From: Armigeres subalbatus | Lineage: Eukaryota; Arthropoda; Insecta; Diptera; Culicidae | Assembly (NCBI RefSeq): GCF_024139115.2 | Contig: NC_085140.1 | Span: 337,281,099 to 337,345,098, forward strand | Reading direction: 5' to 3' | Length of the DNA: 64,000 nucleotides | Shown: one piece after another, positions 10,523 through 21,860 of the stretch | Layout of the letters: the number at the start of each line of letters is the position of its first letter | Position numbering within the stretch: the stretch's first letter is position 1 | Notes under the pieces: model-generated | Database searches by the model: none | What the model saw: the letters and a program-made list of their open reading frames with translations, nothing else | What the model was told of the DNA's origin: nothing | Program-made: the position numbers and the translations under genes

Positions 10523-13500
10523 GTTGGCACTGACCCATGTTTAAAAACGAATTCGACAATAGATTAATGCAACTCTGCAACTTACTCAACCCGATTTTCA
10601 ATTGCAGCGCGCCTAAGCAGTGCCAACAGCATCGTGATACAAAAAACTTACGAAGGCCGCAACGCTGCACACTTCAAGCTTCATTACGAATTCTGCAGTA
10701 TTTATTCTTGAAGCACATACCTGAAATAAGAAAGAAAAAACAAAACTCATATTAGAAATCTAAAATACTTGCTACGATTTTTAAAGTTCATCAGGGAATT
10801 ATTATTTCAAAAAGTGTTTTTTTAATTCTCTTGAAAATATTGAACATCAATATCTTTAATTCAATCTAATCTACTATCTGAAATGTAATTTTTCACTCAA
10901 CTATACTGCCTTCCTACGCATAGCTGTACCAAAAATATAGGAATCCGAGCCAAAATGGTACAATAATGCGTATAGAGGCAGAATATGTAAATAAAAAAAA
11001 TCTACGGTGTAAAAATTTTAGTCTCGTGGGTAAATTAATTTATGTAAAAATTTAGTCAACAAAGAGGTTTCTCTATCTAGAACAAATATTGATTCAAATA
11101 AACAAAAATCCCTACCTTATCAAATTAAGACAACCTTCATAAGCGTGCACTTAAAAGCATAATGTAAATAATTCACCATCAATCGTCGTCTTCTGAAGAC
11201 CATAAAACACAAACCGTAGATAAAAAACACATCAACCAAAACCTGACCGAAATCAAACGAACCAACAACTCTGTGGTCCATTCATATTCGAATTTTCTTC
11301 AGTATCTTGGAAAGATGATGATGCTCCATTTCTCATCTTTTGAGTGGACTCACCAAGAAGAAAATAAACAAGTCGCTTTGCGTCCACCACCGTTGCAATG
11401 ACCGCTTTTTCCTCTCCCAGTTTGAATCGGAACCTTGTGCTGTGTGTTTATTTGCGATTACGAAATTCTTCCTTTAATGGTTCCCCGCTAGCGCTTTTTC
11501 GAGCTCTGGTAATTTTGTCGATAAACATTCGAGATAATCCAGAATTTATACATTGCAAAACTAGATTGTTTTGTGCATGCTTAAGATGTAAATAAAATGT
11601 AACATTCAGAAAAAAACACATATTTTACAAAGTTTTGAAAAAGCATAAATTTTGCAAGATATAATAAAATTTAAAAAAATTACAAGGTAAACTTAATTTT
11701 TGAAACTTAAATATTGGAATAGAAAAGTAAAAAATTAAAATAAAACACAAATTTGCTTATAGCATCCTAAATCGCTTATGCTCGCTGTTAAGCATCTATC
11801 AAAACTACGCAGAGTCATAAAAATGAAAAGACTATTCGACTCGACGGAGCCGAAGTCATTTATTTAGTATTCCCGCAAATCGACCGTAGTGCTTTTTCGC
11901 TAGATTTTGGTGGACAGTTAACGATGCCCGTCCACCACCACGTCGTCAGTTTCCTCCGCCAACGATTTCAAGTGGTTCAGTGAGACAAATGGTTCAAAAC
12001 ACACTCGCAGGAAAAATAAATTTTGAGAGGTTGGTTAAATTATACTTTGTTCTAAGGAACTGTTCATTGTTGAAATATGAATAAGCAATGATTGATCGTT
12101 GCCTTTCTTGTGGTCAGTCAAACAGTAAACCATTTTGCAATAACTTTTGAACTCTTCCCAACAATCGGAATCAAATTCTTCATTAAGAGAATTTAGCAGA
12201 CATAGCTTATATTGCAAACTTTGTGTCTAAGTAGATGAATCATTCAAGATTCGATCTAGAAGTTCATATTGAGCACAAAAAGGGTACATTTTGAAACCCC
12301 CTCCCCGACTTTTTGCTGAAAATTTTATTTGCTTGCATCTTTGGAAATGGCAGCATGCGCGCGGGTGGACGGCAGCAATTTGGTTGATTTCGTTCTTTTT
12401 ATTTCGCCGTCCGAATGAGATGCATCCATTCTGGTGATTTTTGAGCGACCAAGCAGCATCTTCTTGGGTTGAACCGTTTTGAATGGTTGACTGGTTCATT
12501 GCTGCTGCATACTGGAGAGGCAATTAAATGAATGACCGAATTTTGTTTGCCATGAATGGCGCTCGAAGTGGTCGTTATGAGCTCTTCTAGAGTTTCATAA
12601 ACAGTTCGATGAATGCGTTCTTTGTGACAGAATGGAACTTCTAGTCGTTCCAAAAAACTCTACCACTAACCATAATGCTTTGTTGGCAATAATTTCCGAA
12701 TATTGACTCGTCCAACAGTTCAAATCCAGCAATCGTTTAATACCCGCAGGAAAAATCAGAATCCTTTGTTCCACGTGTAGTGCTTGCCATGGACTATCCC
12801 CATCATTTGGAAAAAGATATCATGAATTTAGTTTACACCCGGATATTTGCCATATCCTGGTGGGAAAAAGCCTCGAGGCGACTTGGCACCGCAGCTTACC
12901 CAACGTCGTCGTCGACGACGACGACATTGACTGTGGCATTAGGAGCAAAATATTTATGCTATCTGGGGTTGAACATCGGCGTGCCATCCCATACCATAGT
13001 AAGATGAGGACGACGACTACGGCATTCCCCGGCCAGAAGTCAAACTGTGCTCAGTTCCCCATGCCGCCGGATACAACGGGCAGAGCATTTTGCGCGAACA
13101 AAGGAATTCGCCGTTCTGGATGCTCCGAGCAAGAAAATCGGTTTTACTCGCGAAGAAGCGATGGCAAAGTTATGTTACGCGTTAATCTCTTCTGGGTCCA
13201 AAATTGGGCGGGGAGTTGAGTGATACCGACCGGCTAAATGGAAGCAAGATGGACACAGTAAGAGAAGCTTCCCGACGAAACAGCAGCGAAGCCAGCGTTG
13301 GTTGTCGTACGACGCGGTTGTGGTCGGGTGGTTTTGGTATAATGGATCCGATAGTAAATTTTCCGGTTTCTGGTTGGTAAGGTTATTTCTCGCATAAAGG
13401 AACATGATTTGTGGAATAATTTGAGTTTAGTCACGGGACTAACTTCATTGCAAGGTGATGTATGGTTATCTTAAATAGGCACGAAAGTTCGAGTCTTATA

Positions 13501-13699
13501 CTGGATTTGCAGTAGAAATATTCATTGTTTAATTAGCTTTGAGCTTTCCTATAAAATAAGTATCGTAGTCAAAGCAGCCTCCATTTCCCGGGAAGATTTC
13601 GAAATTAAATTCTGGAGACTGTTATGAGTTAACAATAAATTTATATTATCTACGTATCAAACTTTTAGTCGGAGATCACAAATCATACATCGATATTAT
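10523..13699. other. Unassigned, partly host-like sequence
   Basis: After the duplication (10523-10530), no known family is recognised over about 3.2 kb. A GC-richer part at 12770-13240 has open frames on both strands without a domain and a perfect 20-bp palindrome, CGTCGTCGTCGACGACGACG, at 12904-12923. Exons of an unidentified gene cannot be excluded. Confidence 0.3.
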
Positions 13700-13701
13700 T
13701 A

Positions 13702-13900
13702 CACAGGATTCTGGTTTTACACGATTTTTTTCGCTTTCAGTTTTGATCGTGTGACTTCACTGCCACTAACGTCTTTACAACATGTTTCAAAAAATCCTAA
13801 ATAATTCAAAGAAAAATCACATGGTAATTACTGTGCGTTAAACATTCAGGATGGGTGCAAAATTGAAAAAGTGCAAATCGTGTAAAAACAGAATCCAGTG
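13702..13900. mobile_element. MITE, ACACGATTT family, copy 1
   Basis: Ends CACAGGATTCTGGTTTTACA and TGTAAAAACAGAATCCAGTG are inverted repeats of about 24 bp flanked by TA (13700-13701 and 13901-13902). Other copies lie at 22821-22989 and about 35820-35989. Confidence 0.8.
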
Positions 13901-13902
13901 TA

Positions 13903-14445
13903 TTTATTAGGTTAAATAATTGCGACATAATCTAAAGAGATTATTTTAAAAATATTCTTAGATGAAAAGAAGGCAGTATGTATATCAAATTAATTTTAGT
14001 GAGCCACGTTTACGTTTGACTTTGGTATTCCAATCAAAAACATGGAGTAATGGTTTGGCTTGTGTTTTTTGGTTTGAAGTTTCGTTTTACATTGTTTTCA
14101 GGGAACGTTAACTTCTACTATAGAGCAATGACTTGCTAAGGCGAACAAAGTACAAATCGATTTGGCGAGCTTGGGGCGCAACCGAGGATGAAGAGATGTG
14201 GCTTCGAACCGTGCATTGCTGCACCAAATTGTTGATTCAGTGTTATCTGTTCAGATTTTTTTTTTAAATTTTGTTCTTTTGCCTTGAAGCGTTACGGAGC
14301 CGATGTCAAATTCAACAATATATTCAATGATTCAGTGCTAGTTTGAGTAAGTAAGACTAGCGGTTTGAGCGGTTCGAGAATACTATAATACAAAAGGAAA
14401 GGAACGGAATTTGGGGGGCCTTATTAATTACGATGCTTGGTTGAC
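13903..14445. other. Unassigned AT-rich sequence
   Basis: No open frame with a known domain and no repeat boundary is seen. Confidence 0.3.
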
Positions 14446-14449
14446 ATTC

Positions 14450-14680
14450 TTGGCGATGTTTCACATTTGTAACGAAACAAACAAACTTTGGCCGAAAGCA
14501 GCATACGGCCGAACTGGTCATTTGACTAAATAGGTAATTTGGCCAAAAATACCGATTGGCTGGAATGGTTTTTTGGCAGAAAGGGTCACTTGGTCCAAAA
14601 AATTCATATGGTCGAAAATGTCGTTTGGTCGAAATGGTAATTTTGCAGACAGAACCATTTGGCTGTACGGTCAATCGCTT
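14450..14680. repeat. Degenerate TTTGGCCGAAA array
   Basis: About ten units of 17-20 bp resemble CATTTGGCCGAAAGGGT, much decayed (for example TTTGGCAGAAAGGGTCAC). Better-preserved arms occur at 58822-59112 and 59786-60108. Confidence 0.65.
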
Positions 14681-14729
14681 AGCTTAGGTTTAACTAACTA
14701 TACAAATCTATAATTACACCAGAGATGCG

Positions 14730-15674
14730 TGGCACGGCAAATGCTGGGTAAAGCGTACCATTGGTACTTCGCGTACCTGAAGGAATAAAATAGACCCCAT
14801 CTCGCGATCCTTAGCCTCTTACCCAGCAACTCCTATCTCTACCTCCCCGCGGTGCTGACCGGGATACGAGCAACCTTAGGGAAGATCGGGTAACCAACCC
14901 CGGTGGGAACTATGGTCGTATGCTGACAGGGAAGGGGGGGTTTGCTCCTCTCCGGAGGTGCAAATCTTATTGAGCGTCTGTTCTCCATGTCAGGATCGGC
15001 TCACAACAGCGTCTGTTCTCCATGTTAGGGGCGGCTGATCATCGTCCGAGTGCCAGCGAGGGACTCTAAGTGAAACTGTGCACCATGGTCCACCGGAAAT
15101 AAGGAGGAATGGTCCTCCGGAAATTTAGGGGGTTTGGTGTCAGGCCCTGCAAGCCAGCCAAAAAAAAAAAACTCACGCAACGAACAATCAACAAGAGAGT
15201 ACGGACCGGAACCATCGGCGAAGACCACTGCGACGAAAAGGGACTAGCGATTGGAAACTCGGTTCGTGGAACTGCAAATCTCTCAACTTCATCGGGAGCA
15301 CACGCATACTCGCCGATGTGCTCAAGGACCGTGGATTCGGCATCGTAGCGCTGCAGGAGGTTTGTTGGAAGGGATCAATGGTGCGAACGTTTAGAGGTAA
15401 TCATACCATCTACCAGAGCTGTGGCAACACACACGAGCTGGGAACAGCTTTCATAGTGATGGGCGATATGCAAAGGCGCGTGATCGAGTGGTGGCCGATC
15501 AATGAAAGAATGTGCAGGTTGAGGATCAAAGGCCGGTTCTTCAACTTCAGCATAATCAACGTCCATAGCCCACACTCCGGAAGCACTGATGATGATAAGG
15601 ACGCATTCTACGCGCAGCTGGAACGTGAGTACGACAGCTGCCCAAGCCACGACGTCAAAATCATCATACGGTGA
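14730..15674 (+). pseudogene. RTE-type LINE, 5' region and endonuclease start
   Basis: The 5' portion contains a G/C-rich leader with an A10 run (15163-15172). From about 15267 a frame reads W-N-C-K-S-L-N, then VALQEVCWKG, HTIYQSCGNTHELGTAFIVM and INVHSP, matching the APE-type endonuclease of RTE LINEs, including its Asn and Glu catalytic positions. It ends at 15674 after KIII, just where the GDLN motif would follow. The rest of the endonuclease and the reverse transcriptase are missing on this strand. The opposite-strand RTE at 16510-18115 is a separate piece. Confidence 0.85.
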
Positions 15675-15839
15675 AAATTCGGTGACTGATGCAAACTTCC
15701 TTATACTACAGAAAATATGCAAAGGCACGTTGACATCTGTGAACTTGTTAAATTAATTGGGAACTGTATAGAAAACATGGGGCCCTCCAGTGGGGGATGT
15801 AATGCCAATAAGAAGAAGAAAATAGAAAACATGTTTGAT

Positions 15840-16290
15840 AATAAACTATGATGTTCTAGGATCTCCAAATTGTCCTGGAATTTCAAATCAAATGGTCCAC
15901 CGAATTAACCACGACTTCCATAATGTCCCCAGCCACGGTATCTACTCAATTATATTGTCCGAGTATTTGTTTTTCATTTTCGTCTCAAATCCACACATTA
16001 GAGATGTTTTAAGATCTCCAAGTTGACCTGGAGTTTCAATAGAATGATCTACTGAACCAGCCACGACTTCCATGATGTTCCCAGCCGCGGTATCAACACA
16101 ATTATATCGTCCGAGTATTTTTCTTCTATATGCATCTTAAACCTAAGATAATGAGATATTGTAAAATCTCCAAAATGTTTAAATCAAATGTTCTACCGAA
16201 TCAACCACGACTTCCATAATGTCCCCAGCCATGGGACCTCCATATTGCTCTTAAGTTTGTATACACAGCCTACCGAATCAACCACGGCTT
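15840..16290 (+). repeat. Tandem satellite of about 150 bp, three or more units
   Basis: Units anchored by ACCACGACTTCCATAATGTC begin near 15905, 16059 and 16203, with partial units at each end. Each also carries GATCTCCAAATTGTCCTGG-like and TTATATTGTCCGAGTATTT-like parts. Confidence 0.75.
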
Positions 16291-16394
16291 CGACCTTCAG
16301 CAAAACAGGACCAATTTAATCATAGGATTATTGTCTTACATCCAAGCATTGACCGCCCGAGTGGAAATTTAGAATATATATTTTTCATATATTC

Positions 16395-16510
16395 CAAAAC
16401 TCGTCCACGGCTGGACACATCATGGAAGTCAAAATTGATTCGGAAAACCATTTGATTCAAGCTAGGACAGTTTGGAGATCTTACAACATCTCATATGCTT
16501 GTATTTGTGA
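16395..16510 (-). repeat. Satellite unit in inverted orientation
   Basis: The reverse complement matches the 15840-16290 unit (the plus strand here reads GGAAGTCAAAATTGATTCGG and TTGGAGATCTTACAACATC). Another inverted partial unit lies at 18205-18300, on the far side of the RTE fragment. Confidence 0.7.
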
Positions 16511-16736
16511 CACAACTTACTTGATACTTGATGGGCTACAGCTCTTCGATGGAGAATCCTTCTCCGCTGGACTCGATCCTGGGCCAACCGCTTCCAATCG
16601 CCCTGGACATAGAGCGCCCTCAGGTCCTCTTCAACTCCAAAAAGCCATCGTGTACGCGGTCTTCCACGAAGCCTGCGGCCTCTTCAGGATTCTCTACTAA
16701 ATATTATCTTCGCACGACGTACTTCCGGCATACGAA

Positions 16737-16757
16737 CAACGTGTACACCCACCGTGA
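16737..16757 (+). repeat. 21-bp target duplication, left
   Basis: AACAACGTGTACACCCACCG plus one T here is repeated at 17151-17171, flanking the retroposon between them. Confidence 0.8.
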
Positions 16758-17150
16758 CCCGTAATGCTGGGTAGAAACCTTTACGTGGTGTGTTACGGGG
16801 TAAGATCTACCACGGTTACATTGCCAGCTACAGGCAAATCCTGACCCAACGAATACCTTCCTCATTATCCAACTCATGAGGGTGTCGCTAAGTCGGTGGC
16901 CTCTCCTTAAGTAAGTACTACATCAACACTTTCTTCCTCTCCCTAGTTACGGTGAAGATGGGCGTGGCCAGGAGTAGTAATCCTCATGCTTTTGTTATTT
17001 TTGTTTAAGACTGGAATCAAGGACCACTTCCCTTCTTGATTTCTGATAACATTCTAGATAAGGATCTCAAAAGTAAAACATGAATATCACTAGTGTCCAA
17101 TCTACGAATTACACCGTAACAATGCTAATGCTATGCTAATACTAATGCTA
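16758..17150 (+). mobile_element. Retroposon with GCTAAT tail, copy 2
   Basis: This 393-bp non-coding element is related to 4430-4716. It ends in a GCTAATGCTATGCTAATACT tail and is flanked by a 21-bp direct repeat, the hallmark of LINE-driven target-primed insertion. It interrupts the RTE C-terminus. The hexamer tail is like that of the SINE at 9503-9930. Confidence 0.85.
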
Positions 17151-18204
17151 ACAACGTGTACACCCACCGTAGTCTGCCGTGTTAAGCTTAATAATATCCA
17201 GCCCTTTATACACCTGGTATAACTCATGAATCTGCGACGCCGCCATATAACGTTCTCCTGTTTACCGCCGAGCATTGTCCGCAGCACCTTATGCTCAAAC
17301 ACTCCGAAAGCTCTCCGACCAGCCTCCTTTAACGTCCATGTTTCATGGCCGTATAAAGCCACCGGAAGAATCAGAGTAGTACACAGCGCGAATTATGTCT
17401 TCGTTTGCAGACTACGGGACTTGAGCTGGTTACGAAGCCCGTAATAAGCAGCTTCAATACGCCTTTTCACCTCGCGGGTAACATCATTATCGCACGTCAC
17501 TTAAGTTCCAAGATACACAAATTCTTCTACCACTTCAAATTTTTCACCATCCAGCACCATTTCACTACCACAACAACTAATGAACCCACGTTGATTGCCA
17601 GCGACCATGTACTTCGTGTTGTCCGCAAAGCCCAGGAGCATATGCGATCTTGTGATAATGGTACCGCTTCTTTGCACACCAGCTCTCCTAATCGCTCCCT
17701 CGAGCGCAAACAGAGAATGCATCACCCTGCTTCAATCCATCTATGGTAAAAAATGATATCGATATTTCATCCGCAACCCTTACACATGATTTCGATCCGT
17801 CCAACGTTATACGAATCAGCCGTGTCAGTCTCGCCGGAAAACCATGTTCTAGCTTAATTTGCCATACTTCATTCCGTTTCACTGAATCGTGCGCCGCCTT
17901 GAAATCAATAAACAGATGATCTGTCTGCAAGTTGTACTCACGGAATTTATCAAGGATTTGTCTCAGGGTAAACATTTGATCCGTCGTTGATCGGCCCTCA
18001 CAAAAATCTGCTTGGTATTCGCCGACGAAGGACTCTTCATGCGGTCTCAATCTGTTGAACAGAATACGGGACATAATTTTGTACGCCGAATTAAGTAGGC
18101 AAGGAACAGGAAAGAGTAAATTTTGGCTACTACGCCCTTTTCACATTTTGATCTAGAAATACCTAATGGAAATGATTGACTTGATAAAGTAACTGGCGGC
18201 ATTT

Positions 18205-18300
18205 TGGAAGTTGGTGTTGAATAGGTAGACCATTGGATTCCATCCTCAGGACTATTTGAAGATCCAACAACATCTCATATGCTTCAATTTGCGACGCAAA
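18205..18300 (-). repeat. Inverted partial satellite unit
   Basis: AACAACATCTCATATGCTT and its surroundings match 16430-16510 in the same orientation, so the minus-strand RTE fragment is bracketed by inverted satellite units. Confidence 0.6.
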
Positions 18301-18427
18301 TAAAAGAAGGTATCCCTTACTTTGTACATTAAAATCGTCAAATTATTCATACACATTTTTCAATAGTAAGCACAGATTACCGTCATAATCCGTAAAATAT
18401 GGCCCCACAATCCAACACGTAGAATAA

Positions 18428-18678
18428 ATGGTCGGGGTTCTGCCAAAGCACACCAAGCGCCAACGAAAAATTACCGATTTTCCTGCTCAAACTTTCGTTT
18501 ATCAGATTTAATTGATCGCAAATCGTATTGGATATCCCTCAACCACATAACTGAGGATATCCTACTGCAAATGTATGCTTAAATTGATATGGAACAATTT
18601 CCGTTCAATTGAAGGAACAAAATATCACAAGTCAGTCGAAAAACCGCTTGGTGCGGTTTGGCTGAACCCGACCAAATG
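18428..18678. mobile_element. MITE with GGTCGGG ends
   Basis: The left end ATGGTCGGGGTTCTGCCAAA and the right end TTTGGCTGAACCCGACCAAA are imperfect inverted repeats of about 40 bp that include CACCAAGCG on both sides. A related end lies at 55921-55965. Confidence 0.7.
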
Positions 18679-18679
18679 T

Positions 18680-19990
18680 GCTAATAAAATGTGCTAAGAA
18701 AATACACTGAACATGTATGGATCTTTTTTTTCGATAAGCATTTTCAAGGTTTTTCGAGCCCCCCTCCCCCATGTAAGATTTTTTCCATACAAATTATTTT
18801 TTTGTTTTTATGGAGCGCAAGAAAATGTCAGACTTCCCTTCCCCCATAAGTGCTTACGTAATAAGTGTACGACCCCTTAGCATCTTATGTTGCTTATGTA
18901 CAATTTTGTGTTGACTGACTCTTAAATGAAGGTAAAACCTGGGCCATTAGTTACAATGAACAATGTACAATTTTTCTGGGCTTATTTTCCATGAAGAATA
19001 TTTCCTGGATTTTGGAAATGTATCTTCAAAAGTTCAACCTAGACTTCTTTTAACCATTCCCAGACTGTTTCAATCTATGTACAATCATGAACAACAGAAC
19101 GGCAGGATTCGACAGGATTGGATAATTGTCAAATCCTACAGTGTCGCCATTCCGTTCTATTGTGATCAGGACTTTTTGATGTACATATAGGCTCACCAGA
19201 TCAAATTGTTTGGAAGGACATTTGGTTCAACGGATGGGTAAAAAGGAGGACACATGAATAAATATGATCTTTACGAAGTGTTTTCAAGGGTCCCTATTTT
19301 TTCATATTTTTGCATACCAACCGTACCATACCATGAACAAAGCATTTTTGAACACATATTAGTTTTGGACATTGGAAAAATCCGGAACAGCTAGACAGAT
19401 ACGGTAATTAGTTTATCTCCGTAACGGTAATTTAGAAGTAGAATCAATACAAAAAAATCATTGACTCTGGGTGGTCAGTAAGTGATCCTGCGGAATCTAT
19501 GCAACATCCAGTGCACTGGCGAGTTTGTTTTACAGCCTTGCTCAACCGTTTGTGATAGGAATCTATCCCGAGGAGCAACAACTTGTTTTTTTTTTTCGAA
19601 AAATCCTGAAGAAGGGAAGTGGAATCTACACCGTATGATATGTTCTATTTTATTAACTACTTCAAGACTCATACTAAAACCTTCCCATAGCACATTTTAC
19701 ATTCATAAAAAATCTGAAAATTTTGACAATGAAAAAAGTCTTTGTCGTCGCAGGTCGCCGCAACTTTGCATGTACCACGGGGATGAGTAAATAAATCAGA
19801 AAGTGAAAGTTTGTTTCTTTTCCAGTCGTGTTTCTCCAGTAAGCGGATCGGCCGGTCGTCGAAATTTAGTTTTGCTTTGTGCGGAAGTAGACCCGTTCGG
19901 TCGTCGAAAACGTGAATATCCTCAGTTTTCATATGCCACCGGGCGTGGATATTTTAACTTTTAACTCGTCGCGAAACAGCGTATTACTGT
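18680..19990. other. Unassigned sequence
   Basis: A decayed piece with CCCCCCTCCCCCATG and GCTTACGTAATAAGTG near 18756-18880 resembles the ACGTAA MITE type. The remainder, including a block at 19700-19935 with open frames, has no recognised family. Confidence 0.3.
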
Positions 19991-19995
19991 TATTT

Positions 19996-20320
19996 CCCAT
20001 CCCATAGATCGCATCACTTACCGAAGCGAATCCAGATAAATTATCCTAAAACGATAAATTGTAACTAAAACGATATCCTATCCCAAGACAATCGTGGAGA
20101 TGCAGAGATATACGCGGTCTCTAGCACCAACGAGAGTCGGACTAACAATCCTTCCCTTCCTATATGACCGTAAGGGCGTGGCCGGCGCCGTTATTGACTT
20201 TAGATATTTGAGCTCCCGAAACGTGTACATTGAGAATGGGTAGCTAGTCCCAAGCCCCATTTTTTGTGTTCTCTGTGCAATTTCGCAAGTTCAGTCAATC
20301 ACGGAGTAGCAACTACGAAT
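19996..20320 (+). mobile_element. Retroposon 3' end, GGCCGGCGCC family, copy 1
   Basis: Shares GTGGAGATGCAGAG, GTGGCCGGCGCCGTTATTGA and AATCACGGAGTAGCAAC with 52640-52911 and, inverted, with 39074-39365. Non-coding. In this copy the repetitive tail is decayed. Confidence 0.7.
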
Positions 20321-20673
20321 TGTGCAACTTTGCATGTACCTTGTTTCAGAGTATCATCAGAAAGTTTGCACATATTTGCACATTTCCAAGTTAGAGCCAT
20401 TTGAGGAAATGTCTATTTCGAGGTAATTACTTAAAAGAAAAGCCAAAAAGAGCGCCGACAGGTTGATATGTCTTATCATTTACGTTTATTTGTATTCAAT
20501 GCTAAAATCTTCGTCATATAAAACTTGTTGCGAGCAAATCGGATGAGTATAAGTGCCAGAAATGTGTTTTTTCCTATAAATTTCAAAAAATTATAGTATT
20601 TTGAGCATAATTTTTCAACGCGTTAGCTCATTAGGCTCATTTTCCAAGAGAAATACAGGAAAAAGATCCTAAG

Positions 20674-20683
20674 AATACATCTT
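20674..20683 (+). repeat. 10-bp target duplication, left (ORF1-only LINE)
   Basis: AATACATCTT recurs exactly at 21851-21860, directly after the poly(A) stretch. Confidence 0.75.
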
Positions 20684-21850
20684 GGCAGTTGCTATCCGTA
20701 TCTCGTTCAGACTAGACGTACACTACACGCGTTGTGCTTTCGGGTTACTGTTTATTGCTATCATGCCGGTGACGAGAAAAAATTGTATAGTGTTAGACAC
20801 ATCAATTCTCCCAAAGCGGCCTAGCGTTCCAGACATCAAGAAATTTCTTGATGAGAAAATAAAACTTGACATGTCGACAGTGAAGTGTGTGCAGCCTCAT
20901 AATGTTAAAAATGTGGTGTATCTTGTGATGCAGGATGAAGAGACGGCATCGAAGATCGCTGCAGAGCACCATTTGAAGCATGCAATGGAGTGTGATGGAA
21001 AGTGCCCCAATGTCATGCTTCCTATATACATTGAAAGCAACGCCATCGATGTACGTCTACACGATCTTCCGGAGGAGATCAATAACATTACAATCGCTGA
21101 CCATATGCGCCAATATGGGGAAGTGATTGCCATTCGCAACGAGGTCTGGAAGAATTACTTTCCTGGTCTCAGTAACGGCGTTCGTGTGGTGCGAATGCAA
21201 TTAATTAAACCCATCCCGTCATACATAACCATCGAACAAGAAGTCACGCTGGCAACATACTTTCTTCAAGTTCGCACCTGTGTCAATTGCGGTGAGAAAT
21301 CTCATCCAAAACAACGGTGCTCAGAAGTATCAAAACCACAGAAGCAGCCAAAAAACGTTGGATCTAAAACAACATCTTCTGAAAAGCCGTCTCAAACGAC
21401 CAAACCGGAGCAGTTATCAACCAACAAAAAGCAGCATCCAATTGATGAAGAACAATGGCCTAGTATCTCCGGACCGGTGAACGCTGTCAGCGTTAAAGCG
21501 GCATCGAAAACAAATAAATGTGAAGCAAAGCGACAAAGGTCGCTCGACTCCGATTCAGCTAGCAGCCAGCAGATGTCCAAAAAACCAACACCATCAACCT
21601 CCAGCGAAAGCGATAGCAGCTTAGTTACCGTACCTGATATTCCTTCTGCTCGGAGAGGGAGGCGAAGCTCGTTCTCTTTCATCGAAGATGCAGATTTGCG
21701 ACAACAATATATTATTGACGAAGATAGAAGAATCAATGAATTATATAAATTAGGTTATACATTATAATTGTATATGATTCAAATCGATTTTCGGCTCCGT
21801 GATGCTCACTGCGGTTGAGCCTTCCAAATAAAAAATAATATTAAAAAAAA
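20684..21850 (+). mobile_element. ORF1-only LINE insertion (half-LINE)
   Basis: A 1,167-bp unit bounded by the 10-bp duplication AATACATCTT: a 79-bp leader starting GGCAGTTGCTATCC, a single intact ORF1 (20763-21767), a 3' trailer of about 75 bp with an AATAAA at 21827-21832 and a short A-run. No endonuclease or reverse transcriptase follows, yet both ends and the duplication are present. It therefore looks like a complete insertion of a short RNA and not a 5'-truncated LINE. It may be a half-LINE mobilised in trans or a copy of a deleted or spliced transcript. Confidence 0.8.
20763..21767 (+). CDS. LINE ORF1 RNA-binding protein, zinc-knuckle
   Basis: An intact 334-residue frame. The ATG at 20763 (MPVTRKN) is preferred because the longer open frame upstream begins at a TTG and lies in the leader. 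Residues about 93-155 (AIDVRLHDLPEEI onward) resemble the RRM-like fold region of LINE gag-like proteins. A CX2CX4HX4C knuckle is visible at C173, C176, H181 and C186. The C-terminal third is Ser/Lys/Pro-rich and likely disordered. Proteins of this kind coat LINE RNA to form a ribonucleoprotein; that role is known for the family and inferred here. The clade (I/Jockey-like) is uncertain. No stop or frameshift is present, suggesting a recent insertion. Confidence 0.85.
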   Translation: MPVTRKNCIVLDTSILPKRPSVPDIKKFLDEKIKLDMSTVKCVQPHNVKNVVYLVMQDEETASKIAAEHHLKHAMECDGKCPNVMLPIYIESNAIDVRLHDLPEEINNITIADHMRQYGEVIAIRNEVWKNYFPGLSNGVRVVRMQLIKPIPSYITIEQEVTLATYFLQVRTCVNCGEKSHPKQRCSEVSKPQKQPKNVGSKTTSSEKPSQTTKPEQLSTNKKQHPIDEEQWPSISGPVNAVSVKAASKTNKCEAKRQRSLDSDSASSQQMSKKPTPSTSSESDSSLVTVPDIPSARRGRRSSFSFIEDADLRQQYIIDEDRRINELYKLGYTL

Positions 21851-21860
21851 AATACATCTT

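Larger units (their letters stand above)
16510..18115 (-). pseudogene. RTE-type LINE, reverse transcriptase and C-terminus (broken)
   Basis: On the minus strand: a reverse transcriptase block (17688-18074) with LFIDFKAAHDSV for motif A and GLKQGDA for motif B, then a block (17501-17725) with EGAIRRAGVQRSGTIITRSH and a motif C cut short to FAD before NTKYMVAG. About 100 bp including the second Asp of FADD are deleted. VALYGHETWTLKEA and VFEHKVLRTMLGGKQENV follow, then a C-terminal part at about 16530-16757. A retroposon (16758-17150) splits the C-terminus. Frameshifts and deletions make it inactive. Confidence 0.85.

Noticed and set aside
15375..15728. Minus-strand open frame over the RTE endonuclease
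   Set aside because: Shadow of the plus-strand endonuclease coding frame.
20682..20762. Longer N-terminus for the LINE ORF1 beginning at TTG
   Set aside because: There is no ATG upstream of 20763 in frame, and this stretch overlaps the target duplication and leader.
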